The position numbers and the translations under genes are program-made. A DNA stretch of 64,000 bases, taken from NCBI GenBank assembly GCA_016839515.1, contig JAEOUE010000127.1, positions 28,014 to 92,013 of the forward strand, read 5' to 3'. Below the pieces are notes generated by a model. It did no database searches and was not told the DNA's origin. It saw nothing but the letters and a program-made list of their open reading frames with translations. The DNA comes from Candidatus Hodarchaeum mangrovi (lineage in GTDB: Archaea; Asgardarchaeota; Heimdallarchaeia; Hodarchaeales; Hodarchaeaceae). Shown in pieces: positions 1-9,682 of this stretch (within the stretch, counting starts at the first letter, position 1; every line of letters begins with the position of its first letter).

Positions 1-207
1 TTTGTTATATATACTTCCCCTATGACGGGTTATTTAATTGGTTTAGGAATTAGATTTTTTATGGTAATAAGTAATCCCTTCTCGCTTTTAAATTTGGACC
101 AAGAGCACAGATTACAAAAAAAGATGTATCTTCTTTCCCGAGGTATATTGAATTCAAATTTTCATCAAATCTCACAACTTGAAATACATATTCCAGTGTG
201 ATAACCT

Positions 208-1011
208 GTGTTTTTCGTCACTCCTTCTTTTTTAAAAGAATTTAATAGATGTCCTCATGCTTTTTATTTACGAAGAATACAACACTTTGAATTAGGCTTC
301 TCAAAGGAAGTTGAAATGGAAATAATAGCATATCGAAAGATAGAAGAATATACGAAAGCATTTTTCACCATCTTATTTAATCCACCTTTAAGTTACTCAG
401 TTATCACTCATAGAGAAGAGATATCATATCTCTTAAAGGCAAGATTAACTTACAATTACTCATTAGAATCTTTGAACGAATTACTTGTTAGAAAATGTTT
501 TAGCTTTCTCGGATGGTTAATACAAGAACTTTGGGTTATGTTACCAAAAAATAAAAGACACCAAAAATATATTCATCCAAATAAAATTTATGAACTAATA
601 TTATCAGATCGATTGAAATTAAAAGGATGCCCTTCTCTAGTATTTTTACATCCAAATAATACTTATTTGCTTGTAATTCAATCTTTTAACTCGAATCCAA
701 TCTCAAATCGTCTTATAATTTCACAAGCTGCCATCTATTCCCAAATCTTATGGCAAAATGACAAAATAAAATCGAATGATTTTCTATATATCGATTATCA
801 GAGCAATCTAATCATTTATAGGAAATTTGTGCAAAAAGACTATCAAATTCTTTCAGATTTCCTTCAAGAATTTCATGATACCATTGAAGATGAATTATTT
901 GATTCTCCAAACACTAATAATTGTAAAACATGTGAATTCAGGCTAATATGTGAATTAACTGGTGATAAAAATCTCAACAATAATAGACTTAATTTTAGAA
1001 GGTTTTCTTGA
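208..1011 (+). CDS. Cas4/RecB-like PD-(D/E)XK family protein, probably catalytically inactive
   Basis: N-terminal FNRCPHAFYLRR and C-terminal CKTCEFRLIC resemble the four-Cys Fe-S layout of Cas4/RecB nucleases. The expected D...ExK stretch reads GCPSLVFLHPNNTYLLVIQSFN. GTG start. Confidence 0.55.
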   Translation: MFFVTPSFLKEFNRCPHAFYLRRIQHFELGFSKEVEMEIIAYRKIEEYTKAFFTILFNPPLSYSVITHREEISYLLKARLTYNYSLESLNELLVRKCFSFLGWLIQELWVMLPKNKRHQKYIHPNKIYELILSDRLKLKGCPSLVFLHPNNTYLLVIQSFNSNPISNRLIISQAAIYSQILWQNDKIKSNDFLYIDYQSNLIIYRKFVQKDYQILSDFLQEFHDTIEDELFDSPNTNNCKTCEFRLICELTGDKNLNNNRLNFRRFS

Positions 1012-1834
1012 TTTTCTTGTCTGGTACGCAGGAGAATTAAGTGGACCAGATATTATACTTATAGTATCTCATCAAGTATCTTACTATATAATTCTACAAA
1101 TAAAATTAATCCTATTCCCTTTCATAAAACGACTATTAAATTATTTATTTTTTCCATTTAGATGGATTCATGTCTATTTCCATATAACTGCTGCTAAAGA
1201 AATTTTAAATGAATTAGAGAAGAAAATAGAACAAGAAGATTTGGACCCGCTTCTTGATTCAGCCAATCTACGAGCTAGCTTAATTTCGGGATTAGATATT
1301 CCTGATGAGAACCCTGGATTGCTATTATCATTAAATAGATTGGAGCATGCAAAACGTGTAGTTTTTGCTCCTAGTCGCTTTGCATTAATAGCTTTTATCG
1401 CATATCTCTTAGTTTCACCTATTCTATTATCTAACAAAATTGTTTCTACCCAGCTTGGGGCACTAATTCATTTATATTTTTTCATTGGAATTTTTAGCGT
1501 TTTGATGCCTTCTATTAATGATTATTACTTTCTCTTCCATACTCTTCTTTTAGAGATGAATATTCCTTCAAAATATTTTTATATGTCAATTATTGTCTAT
1601 ATAATAGTCATTTTCGATACAGTTTGGCGAACTACTGACTTTTTTCTCTCTGTTTTAATAGGAACTATCTTTTTTATTGCCTATTTAATAGGATTATTTA
1701 TAATAGGGTATTTGGGTCAAATCAGGAAAGGAAAGAATTCAGCTATCTATTGGCTTCCTCTAAAAAGCTTACGAGAACTTATCTCGAAAGAATCAGAAAT
1801 AGATTTCCTTTCAATCGAAGATTTGGATCTATAA
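962..1834 (+). CDS. Multi-pass membrane protein, unknown function
   Basis: Long ORF with several hydrophobic segments; GTG start overlapping the upstream ORF end. Confidence 0.65.
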   Translation: MIKISTIIDLILEGFLDFLVWYAGELSGPDIILIVSHQVSYYIILQIKLILFPFIKRLLNYLFFPFRWIHVYFHITAAKEILNELEKKIEQEDLDPLLDSANLRASLISGLDIPDENPGLLLSLNRLEHAKRVVFAPSRFALIAFIAYLLVSPILLSNKIVSTQLGALIHLYFFIGIFSVLMPSINDYYFLFHTLLLEMNIPSKYFYMSIIVYIIVIFDTVWRTTDFFLSVLIGTIFFIAYLIGLFIIGYLGQIRKGKNSAIYWLPLKSLRELISKESEIDFLSIEDLDL

Positions 1835-1842
1835 ATTTTCTT

Positions 1843-2547
1843 TTATGGAAGCAGAGAGCTTTGAGATGATCCTATCGATATGTTAAACAATTTTAATGTA
1901 ACTCTAAAGGTGGTATTTACTTTTTCAATAAAAAAATGAATAGGTGAGAAATCATGCAATAAGGTTCCATAAATATTCGAATTTTCGGATTTATTTTCAA
2001 TATCTGTTTTGTAGACAGTTGTTAAGATTGGTACTTTAGAATTTTCAGCAAGATATTTGAGATCAAGAAGATGTTCGAATATTCTTCTACTCCAGAATAT
2101 TTTTTCTTTGTGAAAATACTTTAGAAAATTAAGTGGAGATCCAAATAACGTATCAATAATGATCAAATTAAACAAACAATTTGATTCTGTGAGTTCACGA
2201 AAATAAATTAGCTGTTCTAAAAGTGTTTCAGGACTGATAAAGGTTATGCTTTCTAACTTATCAGATGATAAGAATCTGGAAAAAATAGAGTAGCGAAGAT
2301 TCCCAGAATGATCACAATAAAGAATTTTGATTTTTCTATCTTTTTTAAATGCCTGTAAAATACCTTGAAGACAAAAGCGCGACTTTCCACCCCCTGTATC
2401 TCCCCAAATAGTATGAATAAATCCAGGAATTAAACCTCCAATCTTCATATCAATAATATCAATCTCGAGAGGTATCGCATTTGTAGGATTCCAAAGTGAT
2501 ATTAGATTGTCAAATGACTGTAAATGTAAAGTGACCAGCTCATTCAC
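1843..2547 (-). CDS. RadB/RecA-superfamily ATPase, Rad51-paralogue-like
   Basis: Walker A GDTGGGKS, Walker B-like LIIIDTLFG. RadA DTEGTFR position reads DHSGNLR. Confidence 0.7.
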   Translation of the reverse strand: MNELVTLHLQSFDNLISLWNPTNAIPLEIDIIDMKIGGLIPGFIHTIWGDTGGGKSRFCLQGILQAFKKDRKIKILYCDHSGNLRYSIFSRFLSSDKLESITFISPETLLEQLIYFRELTESNCLFNLIIIDTLFGSPLNFLKYFHKEKIFWSRRIFEHLLDLKYLAENSKVPILTTVYKTDIENKSENSNIYGTLLHDFSPIHFFIEKVNTTFRVTLKLFNISIGSSQSSLLP

Positions 2548-2971
2548 CTATTAAATCAATAGTTGTTGAATTAAGAATTTGAATTGACTTATTTCGGGTC
2601 AATAACAGAATATTAAAAGTTTCGGATAATTTTGAAAGATAAAATTCAATTTCAGGAAGAATATGATAGTAATGGAACATATTAATACAAATCGTAAAAA
2701 AATTATACTTTTTAGAACTTTGTAAATTTCCAGATTTAATTATTTCATTCAATAATTCTTCTGAATGTACATTGAGAAAGAAAAAATGAGAGGGACTAAA
2801 ATCTTGCGTTTCAAAGAGTGTATAAAATTCAGGAAGTTGAATGATTTGATAATCTATCCACAAGATTTTAGGAATTAGTAAATTTGACAGTTTAGTAAAT
2901 AAATGTTTAAGAGAATCCTTATATTCTCCAATCAGTAAATAAATATGTTTTTGGGGTAATGCTTCATCCAT
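2540..2971 (-). CDS. Small protein, possibly a P-loop-less RecA-fold partner
   Basis: Overlaps the RadB-like gene by 8 nt. Alternating strand/helix pattern (KILWIDYQ, FFTICIN, NILLLTRN) with degenerate GEYKDSLKH where a P-loop would be. Confidence 0.45.
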   Translation of the reverse strand: MDEALPQKHIYLLIGEYKDSLKHLFTKLSNLLIPKILWIDYQIIQLPEFYTLFETQDFSPSHFFFLNVHSEELLNEIIKSGNLQSSKKYNFFTICINMFHYYHILPEIEFYLSKLSETFNILLLTRNKSIQILNSTTIDLIGE

Positions 2972-2981
2972 TCAAACTATC

Positions 2982-4022
2982 TCAATAATTATTATCTTGA
3001 TTTACTGGATTTAGAATTTCCTTTTCCTGTTGAACCACCATTTCTTGGTAAGCATAATAATAAGGAAATACAAACAAAATAAAAATTAAAACGGGCAACA
3101 TGATCCATCCTGGGATTGGGTGGTTAATAGGAAGAAAATTAGAGTGAGAATCTTTCTGAAATACTCCAGATAGTTTTAATTCTATCCTAACTGCTTTGGC
3201 ACTATCAAATCCATTATAATCTGGCTTAATTAAAATAAGAACTTCATTTATTGGATTAATTTCGGAACTAGATAAGGAATAATTGATAATAAGGGTATGG
3301 TCACCGATTCCATAATACCTTTGCTGATTAACTGTCACTGAATCAATTTCCAATTGGGTAAGTGTGATACGTAATGTACATAGCAATGAAAAATCAGTGG
3401 GAGGAGGTACTACAAATAAATATGAATGAATCGCTAGACTTTTCTCAAGAAATGTATATTTTTCTGGTTCAACAATAAAATATTGACTTGCTGGAAATAT
3501 ATCCAGAGAACTTAATTCCAACGGATTATAATAATCCATAGTAATAAGCTCAGCATTTATAATTTGAAAATTAATATTGGAAGTTCTCCAATTTATAGTA
3601 GGGTCTAATATTAAAGTTATAGAAAGCTTTAAGGAGTTTTCTGTTACACTCCCGAGAGGAAGATACAGTTGTTGAGCTAAAGAAAATTGATAGGATTCAC
3701 TTTCAGATAGAGAGATTTTCTCCATCAAATAAAATGTTCTTGTTTTGAATTGACCATTAATCTTTGCTTGAAGGGTTACACTACTTATAGGTTCACCATG
3801 GTTCTGAACAGTAAAATTTAATAAAACTATTTCTCTAGATCTAGTTAAAAGTACACTACGAATATATTCTTGATCCACTGTCGAAATTTGTTCATTAATA
3901 TAAAGATTATATCGATCTATTACATTCAGATTAGTTTGTTCATTCCCTAGAACAACTTGGATACCAGAACTTACTAAAAAACTAATAACAAGAAAAAAAG
4001 TAAAAATTTCGATTCTTTTCAT
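2982..4022 (-). CDS. Secreted/membrane-anchored protein, unknown function
   Basis: N-terminal signal-like hydrophobic segment, beta-rich body, C-terminal TM (WIMLPVLIFILFVFPYYYAY). Confidence 0.65.
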   Translation of the reverse strand: MKRIEIFTFFLVISFLVSSGIQVVLGNEQTNLNVIDRYNLYINEQISTVDQEYIRSVLLTRSREIVLLNFTVQNHGEPISSVTLQAKINGQFKTRTFYLMEKISLSESESYQFSLAQQLYLPLGSVTENSLKLSITLILDPTINWRTSNINFQIINAELITMDYYNPLELSSLDIFPASQYFIVEPEKYTFLEKSLAIHSYLFVVPPPTDFSLLCTLRITLTQLEIDSVTVNQQRYYGIGDHTLIINYSLSSSEINPINEVLILIKPDYNGFDSAKAVRIELKLSGVFQKDSHSNFLPINHPIPGWIMLPVLIFILFVFPYYYAYQEMVVQQEKEILNPVNQDNNY

Positions 4023-4594
4023 TAAATAATTCCCTCTAAAGTTATTAATATTAAACTAGAAAGATTTAGTGCTATTAAGAATAATCCTCCCCTAAAGAAA
4101 AAGGAGTTTGTTCTTTTTTCATTCTTATTCCACTTTGATAATGAGAAATACCGCCCATTCGAGAATTCTTTCCATACATAGTGCTTGACAGGATGGTTTG
4201 AAAATATCGATGTTTTTCCAAGAGGGATACCTGGAGCTGAAAAAGCGTCTAAAATCAAGTGGGAAATCCAGCTGATGAGAGCTAACCAAATTAGAACAGA
4301 AAAATCGGATCCCTCAGTTATATAGATTAATGGAAGAAAATATAGGACTGTTAGAGGTGAATGGGAGAGAGGATGACGATATTGAGTTAATGTAAATCGT
4401 TGGCTAAGATTAATTCTCTCAAATTTTGGACTAAAACCCAGATTCATATCAAGATAATTAGGAACGAGACTAAGAAAACCCAAAGGATATGATAGTAGAA
4501 AATAGAACCATAATTCAATAGTATCATGAATAAACGTTGACAGAAAGATGTTCATTAGCGCAACAGCGAAGGTTAGATGAGTTTGATTTTTCAT
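4022..4594 (-). CDS. Integral membrane protein, YdjM/DUF457-like putative metal-dependent hydrolase
   Basis: QYRHPLSHSPL and SHLILDAFSAPGIPL motifs with TM segments. Confidence 0.55.
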   Translation of the reverse strand: MKNQTHLTFAVALMNIFLSTFIHDTIELWFYFLLSYPLGFLSLVPNYLDMNLGFSPKFERINLSQRFTLTQYRHPLSHSPLTVLYFLPLIYITEGSDFSVLIWLALISWISHLILDAFSAPGIPLGKTSIFSNHPVKHYVWKEFSNGRYFSLSKWNKNEKRTNSFFFRGGLFLIALNLSSLILITLEGII

Positions 4595-4598
4595 AGGA

Positions 4599-7500
4599 TT
4601 AATCTCGCCTCCTTCGTTTAAATAATCTTCCCCCTATAACTGTAATTGCGAAAATAATACCTGAAAGACCTATTTCAAATAATGGATTGTTTGTAAAATT
4701 ATTAATGAAGGATTTAAGATTTGAGGAACTTTCCTTGATATAAGAAGAACTCATTGATTCAGTTGTAGATATAAAAATAGTTAAAGAGTCTAAAACCAAC
4801 TCACACTCCTGATTTATATCATCAAATACTCTAATAATAACAGAATAATACCCCTGAGCTAAATATATACCAAAAAAGTAATGAGTTCCATTGTAGGATG
4901 GATTATTAAATCTTAATTCATTAATATCAATAGTAATAGACTTAACTGCATAATCATCAATAATTTCAAACGCAAAATACCAGTACTGCTCAAAATATCT
5001 ATCATTTTCTGGAATATGATTGATGGAATATGATTTGATTTGAGGAGGATAATCAGAGTTATTGAACAATCCGTGATATGCATTAACACATCCAGTTATG
5101 TCCTCAATGAAAATAGAATAGTTCCAAACTCCTGGATAAAGATCAGGGGTTTCAATTTCCCAATCAAAGTATAATCCAGAAAGCGATGAATACGTTAAAA
5201 CTCCTCTGCCCTGTATTTCTGAAGTTGAATTAGATAATATTATCTTAACAGATTCAGTATTAATAGATGAATTTTGTTTAAAACCCCTTAGTTCTAATAT
5301 AAATGAATTTCTACTAACAATAAAACTATCAATTTCAATGTTGGGAGCATACCAAGTTGATTTGTAAAAGAATTTTCCAGATGGTTGAGAATTATCCCAT
5401 GGATACCAAACTAGAATTTCAAAGGTATAATTATTTGGAGATAAAGGCAAGTTTGATACCCAACGATTCCAAAAAGGTTCAAAAGTTAATGGATAGATTG
5501 AATCATCAATAATTAGCTTAACCTGATCCACAGGAAGTGAATAAGAGTTGATTCTTAAAAAAAATTCATAAAACGATCCTTGGTAATTTATACTAATAGT
5601 ATCTAGGATAGGATCAAGTGGATTCCATTCAAGATTGAATAACCGAAGGTCATATTTGTTATTCACTGTACAGGCAAAAATGGTAATTTCCCAAATTCCT
5701 GGAGTGGGTAAGACAATTGAAGCACGATAATTTTGGTAAAAAGAACTCCAGTGAAGAATCGATATCATGCTTCCATTGATAAGAACACCAGCTTGAGCAA
5801 AGTCAGGATTAGCAACAACCTCTGCTTGGATTAAATAACCCCCAGTTTCATTTATTTTTGTTAGTGTGGGATTAAGTAGTAATTCAATTGCTTCAACAAT
5901 GGAAAAAATAATTTTTTTTGTTTTGAAGTTTCTTGCTTCATCAAATGCCCAAACTTGTAATTCATAGGAACCAAAACTGAGAACTAGCGAAATTGGCTGA
6001 TTATAGGTCTGATTATAGGTATGAACTCCTATAATATTCCATAGAATTGTTGTACCATTCGTAGAAAATGAAATCAAGATTTCCCCTGTATAGGATTGAT
6101 TATGGGGGGAATAGACTTTAAGACTTGGAGGGATAGTATCAATACTGAAATATGCACGCTTTATCACATAATTCCCAGCAGGGTCAGATACTTTCACTGT
6201 GAGATTGTATGAGCCATCATCCAAGGTGAGTTCCATTTCGTTATAACCAATAATTTCTCCATCTAGGAACAATTCTACTATATTTTCGTCTGTTAGATAT
6301 TTAATATGTACATTTTTCTCTCCATAGGTACAGTTTGTTGGAGAAAGAAGAGCTAATGAAGGAGAAGTTGTATCCACTGAAAAAGAAACAAACTCGTAAG
6401 TGATCATACCATCTTGATTAAAACCAAACACATGTAGGGTATAATCACCTTGACCTAATGATCGATAAGTCGTTTTCATCCAAGTAGAATTCAAACTATC
6501 AATAGGTTCAATAAAATAAGAATAATTATTCGCATTTCCCGAGAGAGCGATCTCAATTATTGAACCATAAATTTGGTTTAGAGGGGATAAAATTATCACA
6601 TTTGATGGGACTGAATGGATTATAATAATAAAAACACTACTAGTTGATTGTGAATAATAATTGGTAGAACTTAAGTTAGTTTTAACCCTAATATAATAAA
6701 TTCCTGGAGTAGAAAATAGTACGGAAAAATAAAAAGCTCCACTGCCTGAAGAAGAATCAACTTGGGTATTTGTTCCATTAATTTCAAGAATAATATCCTG
6801 ATTTGGAATAGGACCCGATACTTCACCAATTACTATCCCATCTATATTAGTGGATAAGTTAACATAAGTTTCACTTGGAACAGAAAGAGAAAGAAAGAGT
6901 TCTTCAAAAACTGTTATAGAAAGAGTCTTTTCATGATCATAAACGAAAGGGGCGGTAGAAATTACTTTAAGAGTCTTAATTCCGCGAGAAAAAAAGGTAT
7001 AAGAATAATTATACACACCTGCAGGTTGCCAGTCTTTCCATAACTGATTTGTAATCCAAATCTGAAATTGTTCATTACAGGTTACTTTAAAATAAAAAGG
7101 GTTGTTGACATTTCCATTAGTACTTGCTTGAATTGTAATCTGAGGGATCATCCATATCTCTGAATAGTCATATTTTGTATTAAATGGACCAACAGCTCGT
7201 ATGGTAATAGGTCCTTTATATAAAGTAGGTACAGACCAATTATAAGATCCAAATCCAGTTGCATTAAGTTTGATGGAACTGATTGGAGTCCATACAGATT
7301 CTCCACTTATTTGCCAAGAAAGATTCACAAGATCACTCAATCCACCAGCTAGTAAAATCACCGTCCATTTTCCTCCTACAATCTCTGAATCTATAAAGAT
7401 CGATAATGGAGGTCTTACGGTGAAGCTAAGAATAGGTTTATTTATAGATGAATAGAATAATTTGACTGGATTACCATTGTACTTGAACTCAATTAAATGT

Positions 7501-9392
7501 AACCCAATTTGAGCAGAACCTGTTATCACATAATCAAATAAAAAAATTCCTTCTTCATTGGTAATATTTGATCCTAAGGTACTTCCTGAAGTAGTATCAG
7601 TTATGGTTATTATCTCATTGATTAGTTTTGTACCCAATTCATCAACTAATTGTCCCCATAATCGGATTGTCTGTCCCTTGACGACTTCAGATGTATTACA
7701 TCCGATATTTTCAAAGTGAGGATTAGAAAAAATAGTTAGATAAAAATATTCGATATGAGAGTCATATCGTTGTGAACCTGAATATAAAACAACATAAGGA
7801 GAGATACCAAGGGGATGAGACAAGGGAATTTGATATTCGATTTCAACTCCGGGTGTACAGTTTTTCGTTTGAATAATTGATCCGTTTAAGAAAGTAAGAG
7901 AAATTTGTCCTTCACTAAGAGCCATAGCCCCAGAAAGAACAGTAACTTGAATAATAGTTAATGAATTTCTTGCTATACTAGTTTCATACGTTAAATCAAA
8001 AATTGTATTTCCTTTTACGATAAGAATGAAACTCTTTGTTGTATTCATCAAATAAGGAATTAACGAATGTGTGTGAAAAGCAAAGTGATGACTCCCAACT
8101 GTTGCATTTTGAGGAATTACGTATTCAATAGTTACAAAACCATCCTGATTGGTAGATTTATTAACAATTGAATAATCATCAGTAATATCAAATAATTCAA
8201 TTCTACATTCGACAGGATGTGTGTGTATATCATCTTCAGTTGCATATATAGAAAAACGTACAGTCTCTCCTTGTCGAAATTCAGAGCTATTAGTTACATA
8301 TTCAATTCGAATTTGATCCACAATATCGATATATGAAGAGACATTGGCATAAACATGATTATTACTTGGATCCAACAGCTCTGTCATAATTTGAAGATTC
8401 CCAATGGGAACAGAGCTATTTGGGTTGAAGAGATTCGTTATTGTACGTGAAGACACTAGATTCCGAGCAAATTCAAAAACTTGTGAAGTTTGATAGAAAG
8501 ACCGTAATACTAACCCAAAAGGATGATCACCAAGAATAATCGTGGTAAGCTCAAGCTGATCAATATTTCGTTGAAGCATCGAGGAGTTTAACGTTTGACT
8601 CAATGTAAATCCATTACTCATTACTGTAACAGGAATTAATGGAGAAGTGGAGGGTTGTGTCATACTTTGATCGCTTCCTGTATATTCAGCTAGGATGAAA
8701 TTAATCCCCAGTGGAGTAAATATAGGAAATATATAATCAAAAGAAAAATTATAAGTTGTTGGATCAGAACCCGCTATATAAGGGAGTGGTCCATAGGTAT
8801 GAATGACAGGATTGCCAGAGAGGTTCAAATTTCGAACAAACACATAACCATCTTTAAAGAACCAACTATAAGGAATAATAACTTCAATGGTTATAGTAAG
8901 TGATGCATTTTTATAAACAACAGAGGAATTAAGAGAAAGAGAAGTGGAAGTGGAACGATAATCACCTGGTAGATATTCCTCAAAAATAACTTCACAGTAA
9001 TTCACAGAAGATAAATAATCCCCTGAACTAAAAAATTCCCCTTGAAAAAAATGAGTACCTAAAGGATTGGTAGAGTTAACCAACCATGTCAATTGCAACT
9101 CACCATCCAGTAAAATCCCCGATATGTATTCAGAAGTATTCAAATCAGTTACTCTAACTATTCCCGTTGAGACAGGATCATATTCATGATAAACCCAAAT
9201 AAAAAAGATTATGACATCATTTTCTTTCACTATCCCTTGAGAAGCACTAATTGTTAATTCAGTACTAATTGATAATCCAAAAACCGAAGTAAGAGAAAAA
9301 TTGGGAGTGAAGAGTGATAAGAGAAAACATCCCAATATTAAAACTCGAGATAAAATTCTCTGATTCAATCCATGCATAATATTTTTCCTCAT
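4599..9392 (-). CDS. Giant cell-surface protein with many Ig-like/beta-sandwich modules
   Basis: 1597 aa, N-terminal signal-like segment, recurring modules such as SIDTIPPSLKVYSPHNQSYTG and GSYNLTVKVSDPAGN, C-terminal TM plus KRRRRD. Confidence 0.8.
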   Translation of the reverse strand: MRKNIMHGLNQRILSRVLILGCFLLSLFTPNFSLTSVFGLSISTELTISASQGIVKENDVIIFFIWVYHEYDPVSTGIVRVTDLNTSEYISGILLDGELQLTWLVNSTNPLGTHFFQGEFFSSGDYLSSVNYCEVIFEEYLPGDYRSTSTSLSLNSSVVYKNASLTITIEVIIPYSWFFKDGYVFVRNLNLSGNPVIHTYGPLPYIAGSDPTTYNFSFDYIFPIFTPLGINFILAEYTGSDQSMTQPSTSPLIPVTVMSNGFTLSQTLNSSMLQRNIDQLELTTIILGDHPFGLVLRSFYQTSQVFEFARNLVSSRTITNLFNPNSSVPIGNLQIMTELLDPSNNHVYANVSSYIDIVDQIRIEYVTNSSEFRQGETVRFSIYATEDDIHTHPVECRIELFDITDDYSIVNKSTNQDGFVTIEYVIPQNATVGSHHFAFHTHSLIPYLMNTTKSFILIVKGNTIFDLTYETSIARNSLTIIQVTVLSGAMALSEGQISLTFLNGSIIQTKNCTPGVEIEYQIPLSHPLGISPYVVLYSGSQRYDSHIEYFYLTIFSNPHFENIGCNTSEVVKGQTIRLWGQLVDELGTKLINEIITITDTTSGSTLGSNITNEEGIFLFDYVITGSAQIGLHLIEFKYNGNPVKLFYSSINKPILSFTVRPPLSIFIDSEIVGGKWTVILLAGGLSDLVNLSWQISGESVWTPISSIKLNATGFGSYNWSVPTLYKGPITIRAVGPFNTKYDYSEIWMIPQITIQASTNGNVNNPFYFKVTCNEQFQIWITNQLWKDWQPAGVYNYSYTFFSRGIKTLKVISTAPFVYDHEKTLSITVFEELFLSLSVPSETYVNLSTNIDGIVIGEVSGPIPNQDIILEINGTNTQVDSSSGSGAFYFSVLFSTPGIYYIRVKTNLSSTNYYSQSTSSVFIIIIHSVPSNVIILSPLNQIYGSIIEIALSGNANNYSYFIEPIDSLNSTWMKTTYRSLGQGDYTLHVFGFNQDGMITYEFVSFSVDTTSPSLALLSPTNCTYGEKNVHIKYLTDENIVELFLDGEIIGYNEMELTLDDGSYNLTVKVSDPAGNYVIKRAYFSIDTIPPSLKVYSPHNQSYTGEILISFSTNGTTILWNIIGVHTYNQTYNQPISLVLSFGSYELQVWAFDEARNFKTKKIIFSIVEAIELLLNPTLTKINETGGYLIQAEVVANPDFAQAGVLINGSMISILHWSSFYQNYRASIVLPTPGIWEITIFACTVNNKYDLRLFNLEWNPLDPILDTISINYQGSFYEFFLRINSYSLPVDQVKLIIDDSIYPLTFEPFWNRWVSNLPLSPNNYTFEILVWYPWDNSQPSGKFFYKSTWYAPNIEIDSFIVSRNSFILELRGFKQNSSINTESVKIILSNSTSEIQGRGVLTYSSLSGLYFDWEIETPDLYPGVWNYSIFIEDITGCVNAYHGLFNNSDYPPQIKSYSINHIPENDRYFEQYWYFAFEIIDDYAVKSITIDINELRFNNPSYNGTHYFFGIYLAQGYYSVIIRVFDDINQECELVLDSLTIFISTTESMSSSYIKESSSNLKSFINNFTNNPLFEIGLSGIIFAITVIGGRLFKRRRRD

Positions 9393-9633
9393 TAGTAATC
9401 TGGATTTTAATTTAAATATTAATAATCTAAAAATTATATTAATATATAAATACTATAAATATAAATCAATAATCAAGTAAAATATCCAATTGTCAACTAG
9501 TTTGAATATTTAAAACCCCCCACTATCCTAAATCTTAAATTGAGAATAAAAAATATCAATCTTTCACAGAGATTAGTAATTATAGATTTAATAGGACATA
9601 GGAATTGAATTAATCCTTTTTACAATTTTTTTG

Positions 9634-9643
9634 ATATATAAAG
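9634..9643 (+). promoter_or_regulatory. Candidate TATA box upstream of radA
   Basis: TTTTTTTGATATATAAAG about 45 bp before the radA start. Confidence 0.45.
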
Positions 9644-9682
9644 CAAGTGCTTAATCTAGTATGAATTATAATTTTAATTCAG

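Noticed and set aside
208-1011. Cas4-like protein as evidence of a CRISPR-Cas locus
   Set aside because: No repeat-spacer array or other cas gene seen, and the nuclease core looks inactive.
1174-1437. 87-aa minus-strand ORF
   Set aside because: Fully antisense to the membrane protein 962-1834; no domain signal.
7270-7455. 61-aa plus-strand ORF inside the Ig-like protein gene
   Set aside because: Antisense to a long confident CDS; chance ORF.
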